A stretch of 64,000 nucleotides of DNA, taken from Kordia periserrulae (lineage in GTDB: Bacteria; Bacteroidota; Bacteroidia; Flavobacteriales; Flavobacteriaceae). Where the stretch lies: NCBI RefSeq assembly GCF_003054265.1, contig NZ_QBKT01000003.1:310001-374000 (forward strand), read 5' to 3'. Made by a program: the position numbers and the translations under genes. Under the pieces are notes generated by a model. The model worked only from the letters and a program-made list of their open reading frames with translations. It was not told the DNA's origin and made no database searches. Positions 27,205-36,017 of this stretch are shown piece after piece. The first letter of the stretch is position 1. The number at the start of each line of letters is the position of its first letter.

Positions 27205-28134
27205 ATGAAAAAGAAATTTGTAGCTATAATTTTTATTTTTTTTCTAATCGTTGGATGTGGTATTTCTAAAAAGAAGATAACCAAAGCAGATTTTCAACAA
27301 GCTGAGAATTATTATTTTAAAGCATATGCTATCTTAAATAATACGACAAACAATGCACTTTCAAAAGCATTGGTCACAGAAGGATTAGAGTATATCAATA
27401 GCGCTATTTCTATAGACAATACAAAATCAGAATATCATCGAGTTAAAGGTAGCTTATTCTTACACCAAAAAGAATACAAAAATGCTTTTACAAGTTTTGA
27501 AAGATCATTAGCACTCAATCCAAATAATTCTTTGGCACATATGGGAATAGGAATTGCCTATGAGCTTACAGGAGAGTTTAAATTGGCTGAGAAGAGTTAC
27601 TTAAAAGCACTGCAAGATCAAACAATATCAATATCAGTTAATTTTAATCTTGGATTACTATATAATAAATGGGGAAAACTACCAAAGTCTATTGAACAAT
27701 ACGATAAAGTAGTTGCTTCTGCACCTAATTTGAAAAGTGCATATTTAAATCGTGGCAAAGTAAAACTAAGTTTGAAAAAATATGAAGAAGCGATTAAGGA
27801 CTTTAATAAAGCAATTAGTTTAGTTCCAAATGATAAAGTTTCTATAAATAACCTAGGTTTGGCATTATTTTATTTAAAGCGATATGAAGAAGCTATTGTT
27901 AATTTCAAAAAGGCGTTAAGCATCAATCTAGGCAACTCTTTTGATGAAAACTTTGATACTGATGCATACGCCTATAATAATATGGCAAATTCATATTTTG
28001 CATTAGGAAAGCTAAATCATGCTTGTTTTTATTGGAAGGAAGCTGTTGACTTTGGATATGTGTATAAAGATGTATGGAAAGAAGAATACAATATCGAAGA
28101 TCCTGTAAAATTAATTCAAAAGCACTGTAACTAA
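27205..28134 (+). CDS. TPR-repeat lipoprotein
   Basis: This 309-residue protein has a lipoprotein signal (MKKKFVAIIFIFFLIVGCG, lipobox Cys18) followed by about six tetratricopeptide repeats, for example AFTSFERSLALNPNNSLAHM, NLGLLYNKWGKLPKSIEQYD and GLALFYLKRYEEAIVNFKKA. TPR lipoproteins act as scaffolds in the periplasm or outer membrane. It starts 16 bp after the trans-sulfuration gene and may be co-transcribed, but no functional link is evident. Confidence 0.85.
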   Translation: MKKKFVAIIFIFFLIVGCGISKKKITKADFQQAENYYFKAYAILNNTTNNALSKALVTEGLEYINSAISIDNTKSEYHRVKGSLFLHQKEYKNAFTSFERSLALNPNNSLAHMGIGIAYELTGEFKLAEKSYLKALQDQTISISVNFNLGLLYNKWGKLPKSIEQYDKVVASAPNLKSAYLNRGKVKLSLKKYEEAIKDFNKAISLVPNDKVSINNLGLALFYLKRYEEAIVNFKKALSINLGNSFDENFDTDAYAYNNMANSYFALGKLNHACFYWKEAVDFGYVYKDVWKEEYNIEDPVKLIQKHCN

Positions 28135-28171
28135 TAAATAATGTAAATTTGTTAGACGAAAAACGTAACAT

Positions 28172-28888
28172 ATGAAATTAGACATATTAGCTATTGGCGC
28201 GCATCCTGACGATGTAGAATTGGGCTGTGGCGCTACGATTGCTAAAGAAATATCCAAAGGAAAGAAAGTAGGTATTCTCGATTTAACGCGTGGTGAATTG
28301 GGAACACGCGGTTCTGCCGAATTACGAGATAAAGAAGCCGCTAATGCTGCAAAAATTTTAGGTGTTTCCGTACGAGAAAATCTAGCGTTTGCTGATGGTT
28401 TCTTTGTGAATGACAAGCAGCATCAACTGGAAATTATCAAAATCATCCGTAAATATCAACCAGAGATTGTATTGTGCAATGCGATTGACGATCGCCATAT
28501 CGATCATGGAAAAGGCAGTACATTGGTGAGCGATGCTTGCTTTTTAAGTGGTTTGCTGAAGATAGAAACCGAATTGAATGAAAAACCGCAAGAAAAATGG
28601 CGTCCGAAGCATGTATATCATTATATTCAATGGAAAAACATTGAACCTGATTTTGTCGTAGACGTTACGGGATTCATTGAAAAAAAGCACGAAGCAGTGA
28701 TGGCATACAGTTCACAATTTTACAATCCAGACAGCAACGAAGCAGAAACGCCCATTACAAGTAAAAACTTTATTGATAGTATTCACTACCGTGCTCGCGA
28801 CTTGGGTAGATTGATCGGAACGGAATATGCAGAAGGGTTTACCGTAGAGCGTTATGTAGCGGTAGACTCGCTGGATGACTTGATATAG
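28172..28888 (+). CDS. bshB1: Bacillithiol biosynthesis deacetylase BshB1
   Basis: This 238-residue protein matches the BshB1 group of LmbE-type zinc deacetylases. The metal site is GAHPDDVELGCG (His11, Asp14) plus the later HIDHGKGS with a further His, and the family-typical LTRGELGTRGS follows. It removes acetate from GlcNAc-malate to give GlcN-malate, the second step in making bacillithiol, the low-molecular-weight thiol of many Bacteroidota. It lies directly upstream of tRNA-His. A -7-like box TAAATTTG is at 28144-28151. Confidence 0.93.
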   Translation: MKLDILAIGAHPDDVELGCGATIAKEISKGKKVGILDLTRGELGTRGSAELRDKEAANAAKILGVSVRENLAFADGFFVNDKQHQLEIIKIIRKYQPEIVLCNAIDDRHIDHGKGSTLVSDACFLSGLLKIETELNEKPQEKWRPKHVYHYIQWKNIEPDFVVDVTGFIEKKHEAVMAYSSQFYNPDSNEAETPITSKNFIDSIHYRARDLGRLIGTEYAEGFTVERYVAVDSLDDLI

Positions 28889-28950
28889 ATAGTTAACTAT
28901 TTAGGCATCAATCAACTAAAAAGCTTTAAAAAATAAATCAAAAAAATACT

Positions 28951-28980
28951 TTGGATGGAAAGTGAAATAATGTATATTTG
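28951..28980 (+). promoter_or_regulatory. Promoter of tRNA-His (Bacteroidota type)
   Basis: A -33 TTG at 28951-28953 and a -7 TATATTTG (consensus TAnnTTTG) at 28973-28980 are separated by 19 bp. The mature tRNA begins 17 bp after the -7 box. The same spacing recurs at the two alginate-locus promoters. Confidence 0.8.
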
Positions 28981-28996
28981 CATCCGCAAAACAAAT

Positions 28997-29071
28997 GGTG
29001 ATTGTAGCTCAGTTGGTTAGAGCGCTGGATTGTGGTTCCAGAGGTCGCCGGTTCGAACCCGGTCTTTCACC
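28997..29071 (+). tRNA. tRNA-His (anticodon GTG)
   Basis: The cloverleaf is clear: D stem GCTC/GAGC, anticodon stem CTGGA/TCCAG with loop TTGTGGT giving anticodon GTG, and T stem GCCGG/CCGGT around TTCGAAC. The extra 5' G (G-1) typical of tRNA-His is encoded at 28997 and faces C73 at 29071. CCA is not encoded. The acceptor stem reads GTGATTG on the 5' side and CTTTCAC on the 3' side, leaving T-T oppositions at pairs 5:68 and 6:67, which is unusual. An intrinsic terminator follows at once. The 3' part of this gene is repeated at 50781-50820. Confidence 0.93.
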
Positions 29072-29077
29072 CTTTAT

Positions 29078-29106
29078 AAGTCGCTCATTTTGAGCGACTT
29101 TTTTTG
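29078..29106 (+). terminator. Intrinsic terminator of tRNA-His
   Basis: AAGTCGCTCA pairs with TGAGCGACTT across a short loop and is followed by seven or more T. A diverged homologous terminator lies at 50941-50968 at the same distance from a tRNA-His 3' remnant. Confidence 0.9.
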
Positions 29107-29417
29107 TTTTTTGGATGTTTTTGTACTCCTTAAAAGTTATTCGAAATGGTACTCCAGTTTTTTCGTTATTTATTTAAAGTATTGATTGTTAGTTAATTGT
29201 TTGCGGCGACTTCTGGATTGATTCTTTTCAAATGAAAGACATCCTTAAAACGGCTAAAAACGTGTCATTTTTTGTGAAATTATTTTCTGTGATTTCAACT
29301 TAAATAGCAAAACATTAGTTAGTTATCTTTAGCACTGAATGATAGATTCAAGCCTTATGACAATCACATGTATATCAAAGTTTTCAATTTTAGGAAAGCT
29401 GTCGTTGTAGAAACTTG
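29107..29417. other. Non-coding stretch at the left island edge
   Basis: This 311-bp stretch shows no gene. It contains GGTACTCCAGTTTTTT at 29148-29163, whose counterpart at 51011-51027 lies at the same distance (76 bp) from the right-hand tRNA remnant, so the flank as well as the tRNA end is duplicated. The rest (29165-29417) shows nothing recognisable. Confidence 0.6.
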
Positions 29418-30173
29418 CTATAAATCCAGCCATTTTTTAAAATCTGAACATCGTTCTCGAGAAACAATAATCTTATCATCTTCATCAGGATTTAATTTTA
29501 GCAATAATCTACTATTAAAGTACTGATGAATTTCCCCAACCGCATTTAGCTGCACCAAGTATTTTCGGTTAATCCGAAAGAAATCCAGCGGATTCAAGAT
29601 TTCCTCTAGTTGATCTAAGGAATATTCTAATGGAAATTTATTCCCTTTGTGGTCTTTTAAAAAAATAATACCAGCATCCGAAAAGAAATAAGCGATGTTT
29701 TCAACTTTTACAGAATTGAAATGATTGCCCACTTTCACCATAAATCTTCGTTTGTAATCTTTGGAAAGTAAGGTTTTAAATTCTTCCAGTTTTGGAATGA
29801 TATCAAAGCTTTTATTTTTTGAGTTATCTCGATACTTATTCATTGCAATGGCAAGATCTTTTTTATCAATAGGCTTGAGTATGTAATCGATGCTGTTGTA
29901 TTTAAAACCCTTTATCGCATACTCATTATACGCTGTGGTAAAGATAACTGGTGGATGCTTTTTGAGTTTATCGAGAATATCAAAGCCGTAGCCATCATTT
30001 AGTTGAATATCTAAGAAAATTAAGTCGGGAACAGGATTATTACCCAGCCAATTTAAACTACTTTCGACAGAAGCCAATTGCGCTTGCACTTCAATATCTG
30101 GTACAAGTTCTTCTAAGACTTTTTTTAAACGTTTAGAAGCAAAAGCTTCATCTTCTATTATTACAACTTTCAT
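29418..30173 (-). CDS. LytTR-type response regulator (island)
   Basis: This 251-residue protein has a receiver domain (VVIIEDEAFASKRL, phospho-acceptor Asp55 in IFLDIQLNDG, Lys in ILKPIDKKD) and a LytTR DNA-binding domain (RFMVKVGNHFNSVKVENIAY ... FFRINRKYLVQLNAVG). It follows the sensor kinase gene by 2 bp on the same strand. The pair diverges from the TonB-dependent receptor gene at 31483, a natural target. Confidence 0.92.
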   Translation of the reverse strand: MKVVIIEDEAFASKRLKKVLEELVPDIEVQAQLASVESSLNWLGNNPVPDLIFLDIQLNDGYGFDILDKLKKHPPVIFTTAYNEYAIKGFKYNSIDYILKPIDKKDLAIAMNKYRDNSKNKSFDIIPKLEEFKTLLSKDYKRRFMVKVGNHFNSVKVENIAYFFSDAGIIFLKDHKGNKFPLEYSLDQLEEILNPLDFFRINRKYLVQLNAVGEIHQYFNSRLLLKLNPDEDDKIIVSRERCSDFKKWLDL

Positions 30174-30175
30174 TA

Positions 30176-31240
30176 TTAAATAGCCTTCAAAGGCTCGATT
30201 TTCATTTGTATATCTTTATTAAGAATAGGTAAGGATACTCTAAAAAAAGAGGTTGTTTTTTCTTGCTTCACTTCTTTATTGGTGTAATATGCAAACCTAC
30301 TTTTAATGTTTACCAACCCAACACCTGTTGATACTTTTTCCTTGCGCTCTTTTAAGGTATTCTCAACTACCAAATAGCCTTCTTTATCATAAACTCTAAT
30401 CAACAGCGGAGATTCTACAGAATAATAATTATGCTTTAATGCATTCTCAACAACCATTTGCAAAGACAATGTTGGTATGGTATATTCTGATGCCTTCAGC
30501 GCTACTTCAGATGATATTTGTAACGACATTCCGTGTCGTACGCTCATCATAAATATAAAGCTATCCAAAAAACTCAATTCTTTTTCAAGGGAAATTAGTG
30601 GTTCATTTCTATGGTCTAAAATGTAGCGATAACAGGAGCTCAATCGTGTTACAAAATCTGAGGCTAAATCTCGGTCTTCATACATCAAAGATGTCAACGT
30701 ATTTAGACTATTAAATAAAAAGTGAGGACTGATTTGATTTTCTAAATTGTGATATTGCGAAACAGCCATTTCTTTTTCAAGCTTGTAAAGTCGTTTCTCC
30801 ATTTCCTTTCTAATCTTACTGGCGTAGTAGAATAAATTAAAAATAATAACGGTTATCGCCAATAGGGAAGCTCTTAAAAAATCGGTTCTGAATTGAAGCC
30901 AGGGTTTATCAGTTTCGCAATCTAAAAACTCAGCAAATTGAAAGGTTCCAAGATAATAAACAATCGCAAAAAGTGGCGTTGTGAGGAGCAAGGTCTTTCC
31001 CAAAATTTTCAAGCCTGAAAACCAATCTAAAGCAGCAAATTTGTCTTTATCTGTATGTTTTTTTATGAAGTAATCGTTCCATTCCCAAGTAATGATAAAA
31101 AAAGACAAAGCCGTTAAGAAGTAGTAAAGACTAGTTCTGCTAAAAAACTCAGAAAACGAAGTATCAGTAGTAAGTTTTATACAGATAAAAATGACCACAG
31201 TAACTCCTAATCGTACAATAAATTTCCTTAGCAACATCAT
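30176..31240 (-). CDS. LytS-type sensor histidine kinase (island)
   Basis: This 354-residue protein has four membrane segments in residues about 8-145 and then the His_kinase motif with the phosphorylated His in NQISPHFLFNSLNTLTSLMY. The HATPase part contains LSLQMVVENALKHNYYS and the glycine motif GVGLVNIKSRF. Start MMLL allows ATG at 31240 or 31237. It is the partner of the response regulator 2 bp downstream and resembles the pair at 16199-17988. Confidence 0.9.
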   Translation of the reverse strand: MMLLRKFIVRLGVTVVIFICIKLTTDTSFSEFFSRTSLYYFLTALSFFIITWEWNDYFIKKHTDKDKFAALDWFSGLKILGKTLLLTTPLFAIVYYLGTFQFAEFLDCETDKPWLQFRTDFLRASLLAITVIIFNLFYYASKIRKEMEKRLYKLEKEMAVSQYHNLENQISPHFLFNSLNTLTSLMYEDRDLASDFVTRLSSCYRYILDHRNEPLISLEKELSFLDSFIFMMSVRHGMSLQISSEVALKASEYTIPTLSLQMVVENALKHNYYSVESPLLIRVYDKEGYLVVENTLKERKEKVSTGVGLVNIKSRFAYYTNKEVKQEKTTSFFRVSLPILNKDIQMKIEPLKAI

Positions 31241-31482
31241 TGCAAATTAATTTAAGATATAAAGGTAACAAAGTGATTGTGAATAAATTTGAATTACACT
31301 CTAAACTGTCAATTAATCTTCTGAACTGTTATAATTGACTCTTAAATTGAAATTACACCATTTTAAACGTCAAAAACAATTGAAACTTCTATTGCTACAA
31401 CCGAGGCGAAAAATTAACGATTAAAAAGAAACCCTTTTAACCAGATTGAATTGTTTTGCACTTTTGAGAAAAATCAAAAAAC

Positions 31483-33870
31483 ATGAAACATCTTATTTTT
31501 ATAATGCTATTTTCTGTGTTGGGTTTACAACACATAAGTGCCCAAGGAATCATTAAAGGAAGAATTGTTGATGAACAATCCGAACAGCCAATCTTAGGAG
31601 CGAATGTAATCCTCATATCACAAGAGTTGTCAATTGGTGCAATTACCGATGTAGAGGGTTATTTTAGAATTGAAAATGTTCCTCTAGGAAGACAATCGGT
31701 TCAAATTAGTTTTTTAGGATACGAAACCATTACGGTTCCTAACATCGTAGTTACTTCTGGGAAAGATGCTGTTATTAACGTAACCTTGAAAGAGTCGCTT
31801 GGTGAGTTGGATGCAGTGGTGTTAAACATTGCAAAGAGAAAAGATGCTCCAATCAATACACTTTCATCGGTATCCGCCCGACAATTTAGTGTAGATGAAG
31901 TTCAACGTTTTTCTGGTGGACGAAGCGATGTTGGAAGACTAGCAGCTAATTTTGCAGGTGTAAGTGCACCTGATGATAGCAGAAACGATATTGTAGTAAG
32001 AGGAAACTCTCCTACAGGATTGCTGTATCGCTTGGAAGGCATTCCAATACCCAACCCAAATCATTTTACAACAGTTGGAACCACAGGAGGTGCGGTTTCC
32101 GCTATCAATCCAAATTTGTTGAAAAATTCAGATTTTTTTACTTCTGCTTTTCCCTCTGAATATGGAAATGCTTTGGGTGGAGTTTTTGACTTAGGTTTTA
32201 GAGATGGAAACAAAGATGATTATGAATTTACAGCGCAGGTAGGTGCTTTTACTGGAGTTGAAGCATTAGCTGAAGGACCACTTGGAAAACAAAACGGTTC
32301 ATTTTTAATAGGAGCAAGATACTCTTTGGTTGGCTTATTAGGTGTCGGTGCAGGAGGAACGGCTGCAACGCCAAATTACTCAGACCTTTCTTTTAATATC
32401 AACTTAGGGAAGCTTGATTGGGGAGAATTCTCTGTATTTGGAATATTAGGTACTTCTGATATTGATTTTTTAGGGAACGATATTGACGAAGATGATTTAT
32501 TTGCTGCTGAAGATGAAGACCTTTTTGTAAAATCAAACTTTGGAGTCGTCGGACTAAAACACAGAATATCCATTGGTGATGCTTCATATTTGGAGACCAT
32601 ACTATCCAGTTCATTTTCTAACGACGCAATTCAATCCAATAGATACATCAATAAAGACCAAGCCAACGAACGTGTGATTCTTTACACGGAAACTGACAAT
32701 ACCGAAAACCGTTTTTCAGCGTCAATACTATTCAACAGTAAACTCAGCTCAAGATTAACTTTAAGAGCAGGAGCCTTGCTAGAACAATACAACGTTGATT
32801 ACCTTTTAAGAGACCGTGAGGAACAACCTGATACGAACAATGATGGTGATCCAGACCTTTTTACTTTTATCGATACAGAAGAGAATTACCTCATAGCGCA
32901 ACCGTATACACAACTTCAGTATAGAATAACAGAAAAACTAAAGTTAAACATAGGAGCGCACAGTCAGTACAGTAATCTAAATAAACAATTTGTATTTGAG
33001 CCAAGAGCAGGTGTTCAATACCGTATAAATAATAAAAATCAGTTGAGTTTTGGTTATGGATTGCACCATCAATCTATTCCATCGCCGGTATTATTTCTTT
33101 TTGAAGATATAAACGGTGAATTTGTCCAAACCAACCGTGATTTAGATTTTGTAAGAAGTCACCACTATGTTTTGGGATATGATTTGAGATTTGCAAGCGA
33201 TTGGCGTATGAAATTGGAAATGTACTATCAAGATATAGACAAAGCGGGAGTACAACCATTCCCCTCAAGCTATTCAACACTTACTGAAGGAGCTGACTTT
33301 GATTTTGACAACGATAGAGTTTCTCTTGTCAACGAAGGAACAGGTTTCAACCAAGGAATAGAACTTACTGTAGAAAAGTTTTTTAGTGATGGCTATTACG
33401 GACTATTTACAGGCTCTTTGTTTGAAAGTAAATATAAAGGGAGTGATGTTATTGAGCGAAATAGTCCTTTCAATAATGGTTACGTAGCTAATTTTTTGGC
33501 TGGACGTGAATTTAAAATTGGTGCTCGGCAACAAAATGTCATATTTGTTGATACACGATTATCAATTGCAGGAGGAAGGTATTATACACCTGTTGACTTA
33601 GAAGCCTCACAAAATGCAGGTTTTGAAGTTTTAAGAGACGATACTGCTTTCAGCGAACAATATGATAACTATTTGCGTTGGGATTTAAAACTTGGATTTA
33701 AAATCAACCTCTCTGAACGCAAGCAATCTCATCAGTTTTATGTTGACATCCAAAATGTAACTAATAGAGACAATGTGTTTGCAAGACGTTACAACAGACT
33801 TACAAATAATGTAGATGTAGTAAATCAAATTGGATTTTTCCCTGATGTGGGATATCGATTCCAGTTTTAA
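31483..33870 (+). CDS. TonB-dependent receptor with carboxypeptidase-like domain
   Basis: This 795-residue protein has a signal peptide (residues 1-20, ending ISA), a carboxypeptidase-D-regulatory-like domain (about 23-110, IKGRIVDEQSEQPILGANV), a plug domain (about 120-240, NDIVVRGNSPTGLLYRLEGI) and a barrel ending in DVGYRFQF with a terminal aromatic. No SusD gene follows; a DUF1569 lipoprotein gene starts 11 bp after its stop and is probably co-transcribed. Divergent LytS/LytR genes suggest two-component control. The ligand is unknown and a link to alginate is not shown. Confidence 0.9.
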   Translation: MKHLIFIMLFSVLGLQHISAQGIIKGRIVDEQSEQPILGANVILISQELSIGAITDVEGYFRIENVPLGRQSVQISFLGYETITVPNIVVTSGKDAVINVTLKESLGELDAVVLNIAKRKDAPINTLSSVSARQFSVDEVQRFSGGRSDVGRLAANFAGVSAPDDSRNDIVVRGNSPTGLLYRLEGIPIPNPNHFTTVGTTGGAVSAINPNLLKNSDFFTSAFPSEYGNALGGVFDLGFRDGNKDDYEFTAQVGAFTGVEALAEGPLGKQNGSFLIGARYSLVGLLGVGAGGTAATPNYSDLSFNINLGKLDWGEFSVFGILGTSDIDFLGNDIDEDDLFAAEDEDLFVKSNFGVVGLKHRISIGDASYLETILSSSFSNDAIQSNRYINKDQANERVILYTETDNTENRFSASILFNSKLSSRLTLRAGALLEQYNVDYLLRDREEQPDTNNDGDPDLFTFIDTEENYLIAQPYTQLQYRITEKLKLNIGAHSQYSNLNKQFVFEPRAGVQYRINNKNQLSFGYGLHHQSIPSPVLFLFEDINGEFVQTNRDLDFVRSHHYVLGYDLRFASDWRMKLEMYYQDIDKAGVQPFPSSYSTLTEGADFDFDNDRVSLVNEGTGFNQGIELTVEKFFSDGYYGLFTGSLFESKYKGSDVIERNSPFNNGYVANFLAGREFKIGARQQNVIFVDTRLSIAGGRYYTPVDLEASQNAGFEVLRDDTAFSEQYDNYLRWDLKLGFKINLSERKQSHQFYVDIQNVTNRDNVFARRYNRLTNNVDVVNQIGFFPDVGYRFQF

Positions 33871-33881
33871 AAATTGTAAAG

Positions 33882-34439
33882 ATGAAAAAAGTAGTCATGC
33901 TTATTCTTACACTGCACTTTGTTTCTTGTGCGCCTAAAAAAATAACGTTGGGAATGGGAACCGAATTTTTACATAATGAGTTGAAAGAAATCGAAAATTA
34001 TATTCAAGATTTTAAAAGTGTCAATTCCAACGTTTCCAAAGTAAGCGTTGGATGGCATTTGGAACATCTCTTGTTGACCATTACTAAGATTTACGAGAAA
34101 ATGGAAAAATCAAATCCTAAAGAGTATCGAAATCGGTTCAACTTTACCAAAATGATGATATTTAGTTCAAATCAAATTCCAAGAGGGAAGGCAACAGCTC
34201 CTACAATAGTAACACCTTCTGAAACGATTGAATTGGTGTCTATAAATAAAAAAATTATACTAGCGAAACAGCTTGCATCAAAGATTGATAATTTACCTGA
34301 GAATACTTTTTTTAAGCATCCAAGTGCTGGTTATCTAAACCGAGATGATGCCAAAAGATTTCTAAAAATACATACAGAGCATCACTTAAAAATTATTCGA
34401 GATATTTTACATGAACCTAGTTCTAATAAAACAAACTAA
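33882..34439 (+). CDS. DUF1569/DinB-like lipoprotein
   Basis: This 185-residue protein has a short lipoprotein signal (MKKVVMLILTLHFVSC, lipobox Cys16). The domain resembles DUF1569, a DinB-superfamily four-helix bundle: GWHLEHLLLTITKIYEKM with histidines, IPRGKATAPTIVTP, HPSAGYLNRDDAKRFLKIHT and EHHLKIIRDIL. DinB proteins bind a metal through three histidines; the histidines seen here could serve that role. Its placement in the periplasm next to a receptor is unusual, since most DUF1569 proteins are cytoplasmic. Confidence 0.78.
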   Translation: MKKVVMLILTLHFVSCAPKKITLGMGTEFLHNELKEIENYIQDFKSVNSNVSKVSVGWHLEHLLLTITKIYEKMEKSNPKEYRNRFNFTKMMIFSSNQIPRGKATAPTIVTPSETIELVSINKKIILAKQLASKIDNLPENTFFKHPSAGYLNRDDAKRFLKIHTEHHLKIIRDILHEPSSNKTN

Positions 34440-34497
34440 GTTTTTCTCATCTTATACTGTTAGACTTTGTACTCGATAATCGAGATTAAAAATGCTC

Positions 34498-34561
34498 CGA
34501 CGCTTGCGTCGAAATGTTTCAATAGTTTCTACTCAATGCTTCGTGGGCTTGCCCCGAAGCA
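34498..34561. repeat. Two palindromic intergenic hairpins
   Basis: CGACGCTTGCGTCG at 34498-34511 is a six-bp stem with a two-base loop. At 34537-34561 a longer hairpin forms from TGCTTCG/CGAAGCA with an inner GGGC/GCCC stem around TT. Neither has a T-run, so they look like REP-type repeats rather than terminators. They lie in the gap between the DUF1569 and SDR genes. Confidence 0.65.
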
Positions 34562-34619
34562 GTTGACTGTAGTTGTACTTACAAAAATCATAAAAACACT
34601 TAATTAAAATTCAACAACA

Positions 34620-35450
34620 ATGGCATTACCAAACAAACTTCGCATTAGACTCAAAAAAAAATATAGAGGATATGCGTTGGTTACAGGCGCTAGTTCTGGT
34701 ATCGGACAGGAATTGGCAAAAGAATTAGCAACATCAGGATTTGATCTTATTCTCTGTGCACGCTCGGAAGACAAATTGAATTCGCTTAGTGCTCAATGGC
34801 GAGGACAGCAAAAAATCAAAATTGAAGTCATTGCAACTGACCTTGCTAAAACGGAAGGAGTACTTTCTCTTTTAGAACAAATTGAAGACAAAGAAATAGG
34901 AATGTTTATAGCTGCTGCAGGTTTTGGTACTTCGGGGAACTTTATAGACAATTCCATAGAAGAAGAAGTTAACATGCTTAGGTTGAATTGTGAAGCTGTG
35001 GTTATGCTTACGCATCAGTTAGCCATACGTTTTAAAAAACAGGTATTTGGTGGTATTGTATTGTTTAGTTCCTTGGTTGCTTTTCAAGGTACTCCGTATG
35101 CTGCCAATTATGCAGCGACCAAGGCTTTTATTCAAACTTTTGCAGAAGGTATTGCTGTTGAACTAAAGTCACATCATGTAGACGTATTAGTCGTAGCTCC
35201 AGGACCAGTAAAAAGTGGGTTTGGCAATCGTGCAAATATGAAAATGGACGGTGCAACACCTGTAGAAAAGATTGCTGTGCCTATTTTAAGTGCGCTTGGC
35301 AGATCTTCTACCGTCGTCCCAGGGGCACAAGGAAAATTTCTAACCTATTCCTTGCGACTGCTTCCAAGGTTTGGAAAAATAAAAGTGATGAAAATTGTGA
35401 TGGGCGCAATGACAAAACATCAAAGAACTTACGAAAACATAAATTCATAG
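34620..35450 (+). CDS. Short-chain dehydrogenase/reductase
   Basis: This 276-residue protein has the classical SDR cofactor motif GASSGIG (residues 23-29), a strand ending IAAAGFG, the catalytic Ser in LFSSLVAF, and YAANYAATK with Tyr164 and Lys168. Family members of this type (DltE/YqjQ-like) act on lipid-like or unknown substrates. It stands alone, 180 bp after the DUF1569 gene and before a pseudogene; a role in alginate use is not suggested because a separate SDR sits in that operon. Confidence 0.87.
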   Translation: MALPNKLRIRLKKKYRGYALVTGASSGIGQELAKELATSGFDLILCARSEDKLNSLSAQWRGQQKIKIEVIATDLAKTEGVLSLLEQIEDKEIGMFIAAAGFGTSGNFIDNSIEEEVNMLRLNCEAVVMLTHQLAIRFKKQVFGGIVLFSSLVAFQGTPYAANYAATKAFIQTFAEGIAVELKSHHVDVLVVAPGPVKSGFGNRANMKMDGATPVEKIAVPILSALGRSSTVVPGAQGKFLTYSLRLLPRFGKIKVMKIVMGAMTKHQRTYENINS

Positions 35451-35490
35451 CATTGGAATACTTAAATTAAGCAATTGAAATTCCACTTTT

Positions 35491-35765
35491 TTATAGACCT
35501 AGACTTATGATTTTACGTTTTCTAAATTCTGTTGGATTGCAACTTTTTACCTTTTTGAAAGTTCTGTTAAAGTGACTCAAGCTTTCAAAACCACAGTTGA
35601 AAGCAATATGCTGAATGCTATGATTGAACGTCAATAAATTTTGAGATACTTTTTAAATCCGTGCTGTATTGATAAATGTAACAAAAGAATGACCCGAATG
35701 TTTTTTAAACCAGTAACAAAACAATTGCGGTACCATGTTGGTGTAGAAAGCCATCTCAAGTAGAT
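35491..35765 (-). pseudogene. AraC-family regulator, C-terminal remnant with in-frame stop
   Basis: Reading the minus strand gives an AraC DNA-binding domain: MVPQLFCYWFKKHSGHSFV, then TFINTARI, an in-frame TAA, then KVSQNLLTFNHSIQHIAFNC and GFESLSHFNRTFKKVKSCNP followed by TEFRKRK, ending at the TAA at 35491-35493. These match the two helix-turn-helices and the closing signature of AraC proteins. The N-terminal sensing domain is missing and one stop interrupts the remainder, so the gene is dead. It lies just outside the alginate promoter and may be a relic of an earlier regulator. Confidence 0.8.
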
Positions 35766-35811
35766 TAAAATAATTACAATCAAATTTTCAAAGAATTAAA
35801 ATACCTAAAAT

Positions 35812-35862
35812 TTGCAGCTTTAAAAAATATACCTATATTTGGTAAACCAATCTGGTAAACCA
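35812..35862 (+). promoter_or_regulatory. Promoter with two TGGTNNACCA operators, upstream of tandem PL7
   Basis: A -33 TTG (35812-35814), 19 bp, and a -7 TATATTTG (35834-35841) form a good Bacteroidota promoter. Two palindromes TGGTAAACCA lie at 35840-35849 and 35853-35862, the first overlapping the -7 box, with centres 13 bp apart. TGGTNNACCA fits the half-sites of uronate-responsive GntR/FadR-type repressors (UxuR/ExuR-like), so the GntR at 45528 is the proposed binder. The position predicts repression by blocking the promoter. Confidence 0.78.
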
Positions 35863-35877
35863 ATTTTTAAAAACGAG

Positions 35878-36006
35878 ATGAAAAGTTCCTTCCCAATGAC
35901 TATTTTAAAGAGGTGCTTACTATTATTAGTTGAAATTCAATTTTATAATTGCTTTAAAAATGAAGAATTAGTTTCTCCAACATCAACTATTACAATCTTT
36001 ACATAA
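35878..36006 (+). CDS. Short ORF directly after the operator, possible gene remnant
   Basis: ATG at 35878 opens 42 codons (MKSSFPMTILKRCLLLLVEI... NCFKNEELVSPTS), starting 15 bp after the second operator. The hydrophobic stretch followed by NCFKNEE looks like a decayed lipoprotein signal, so this may be what remains of a surface-protein gene, or a leader ORF. It is followed at 36018 by a second short frame. Weakly supported. Confidence 0.3.
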   Translation: MKSSFPMTILKRCLLLLVEIQFYNCFKNEELVSPTSTITIFT

Positions 36007-36017
36007 CTCACTAAAGC

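Noticed and set aside
29225-29300. Short frame after tRNA-His as an integrase remnant
   Set aside because: The 23-codon frame (start MKDILKTAK) has no recombinase motif; an integrase relic cannot be supported.
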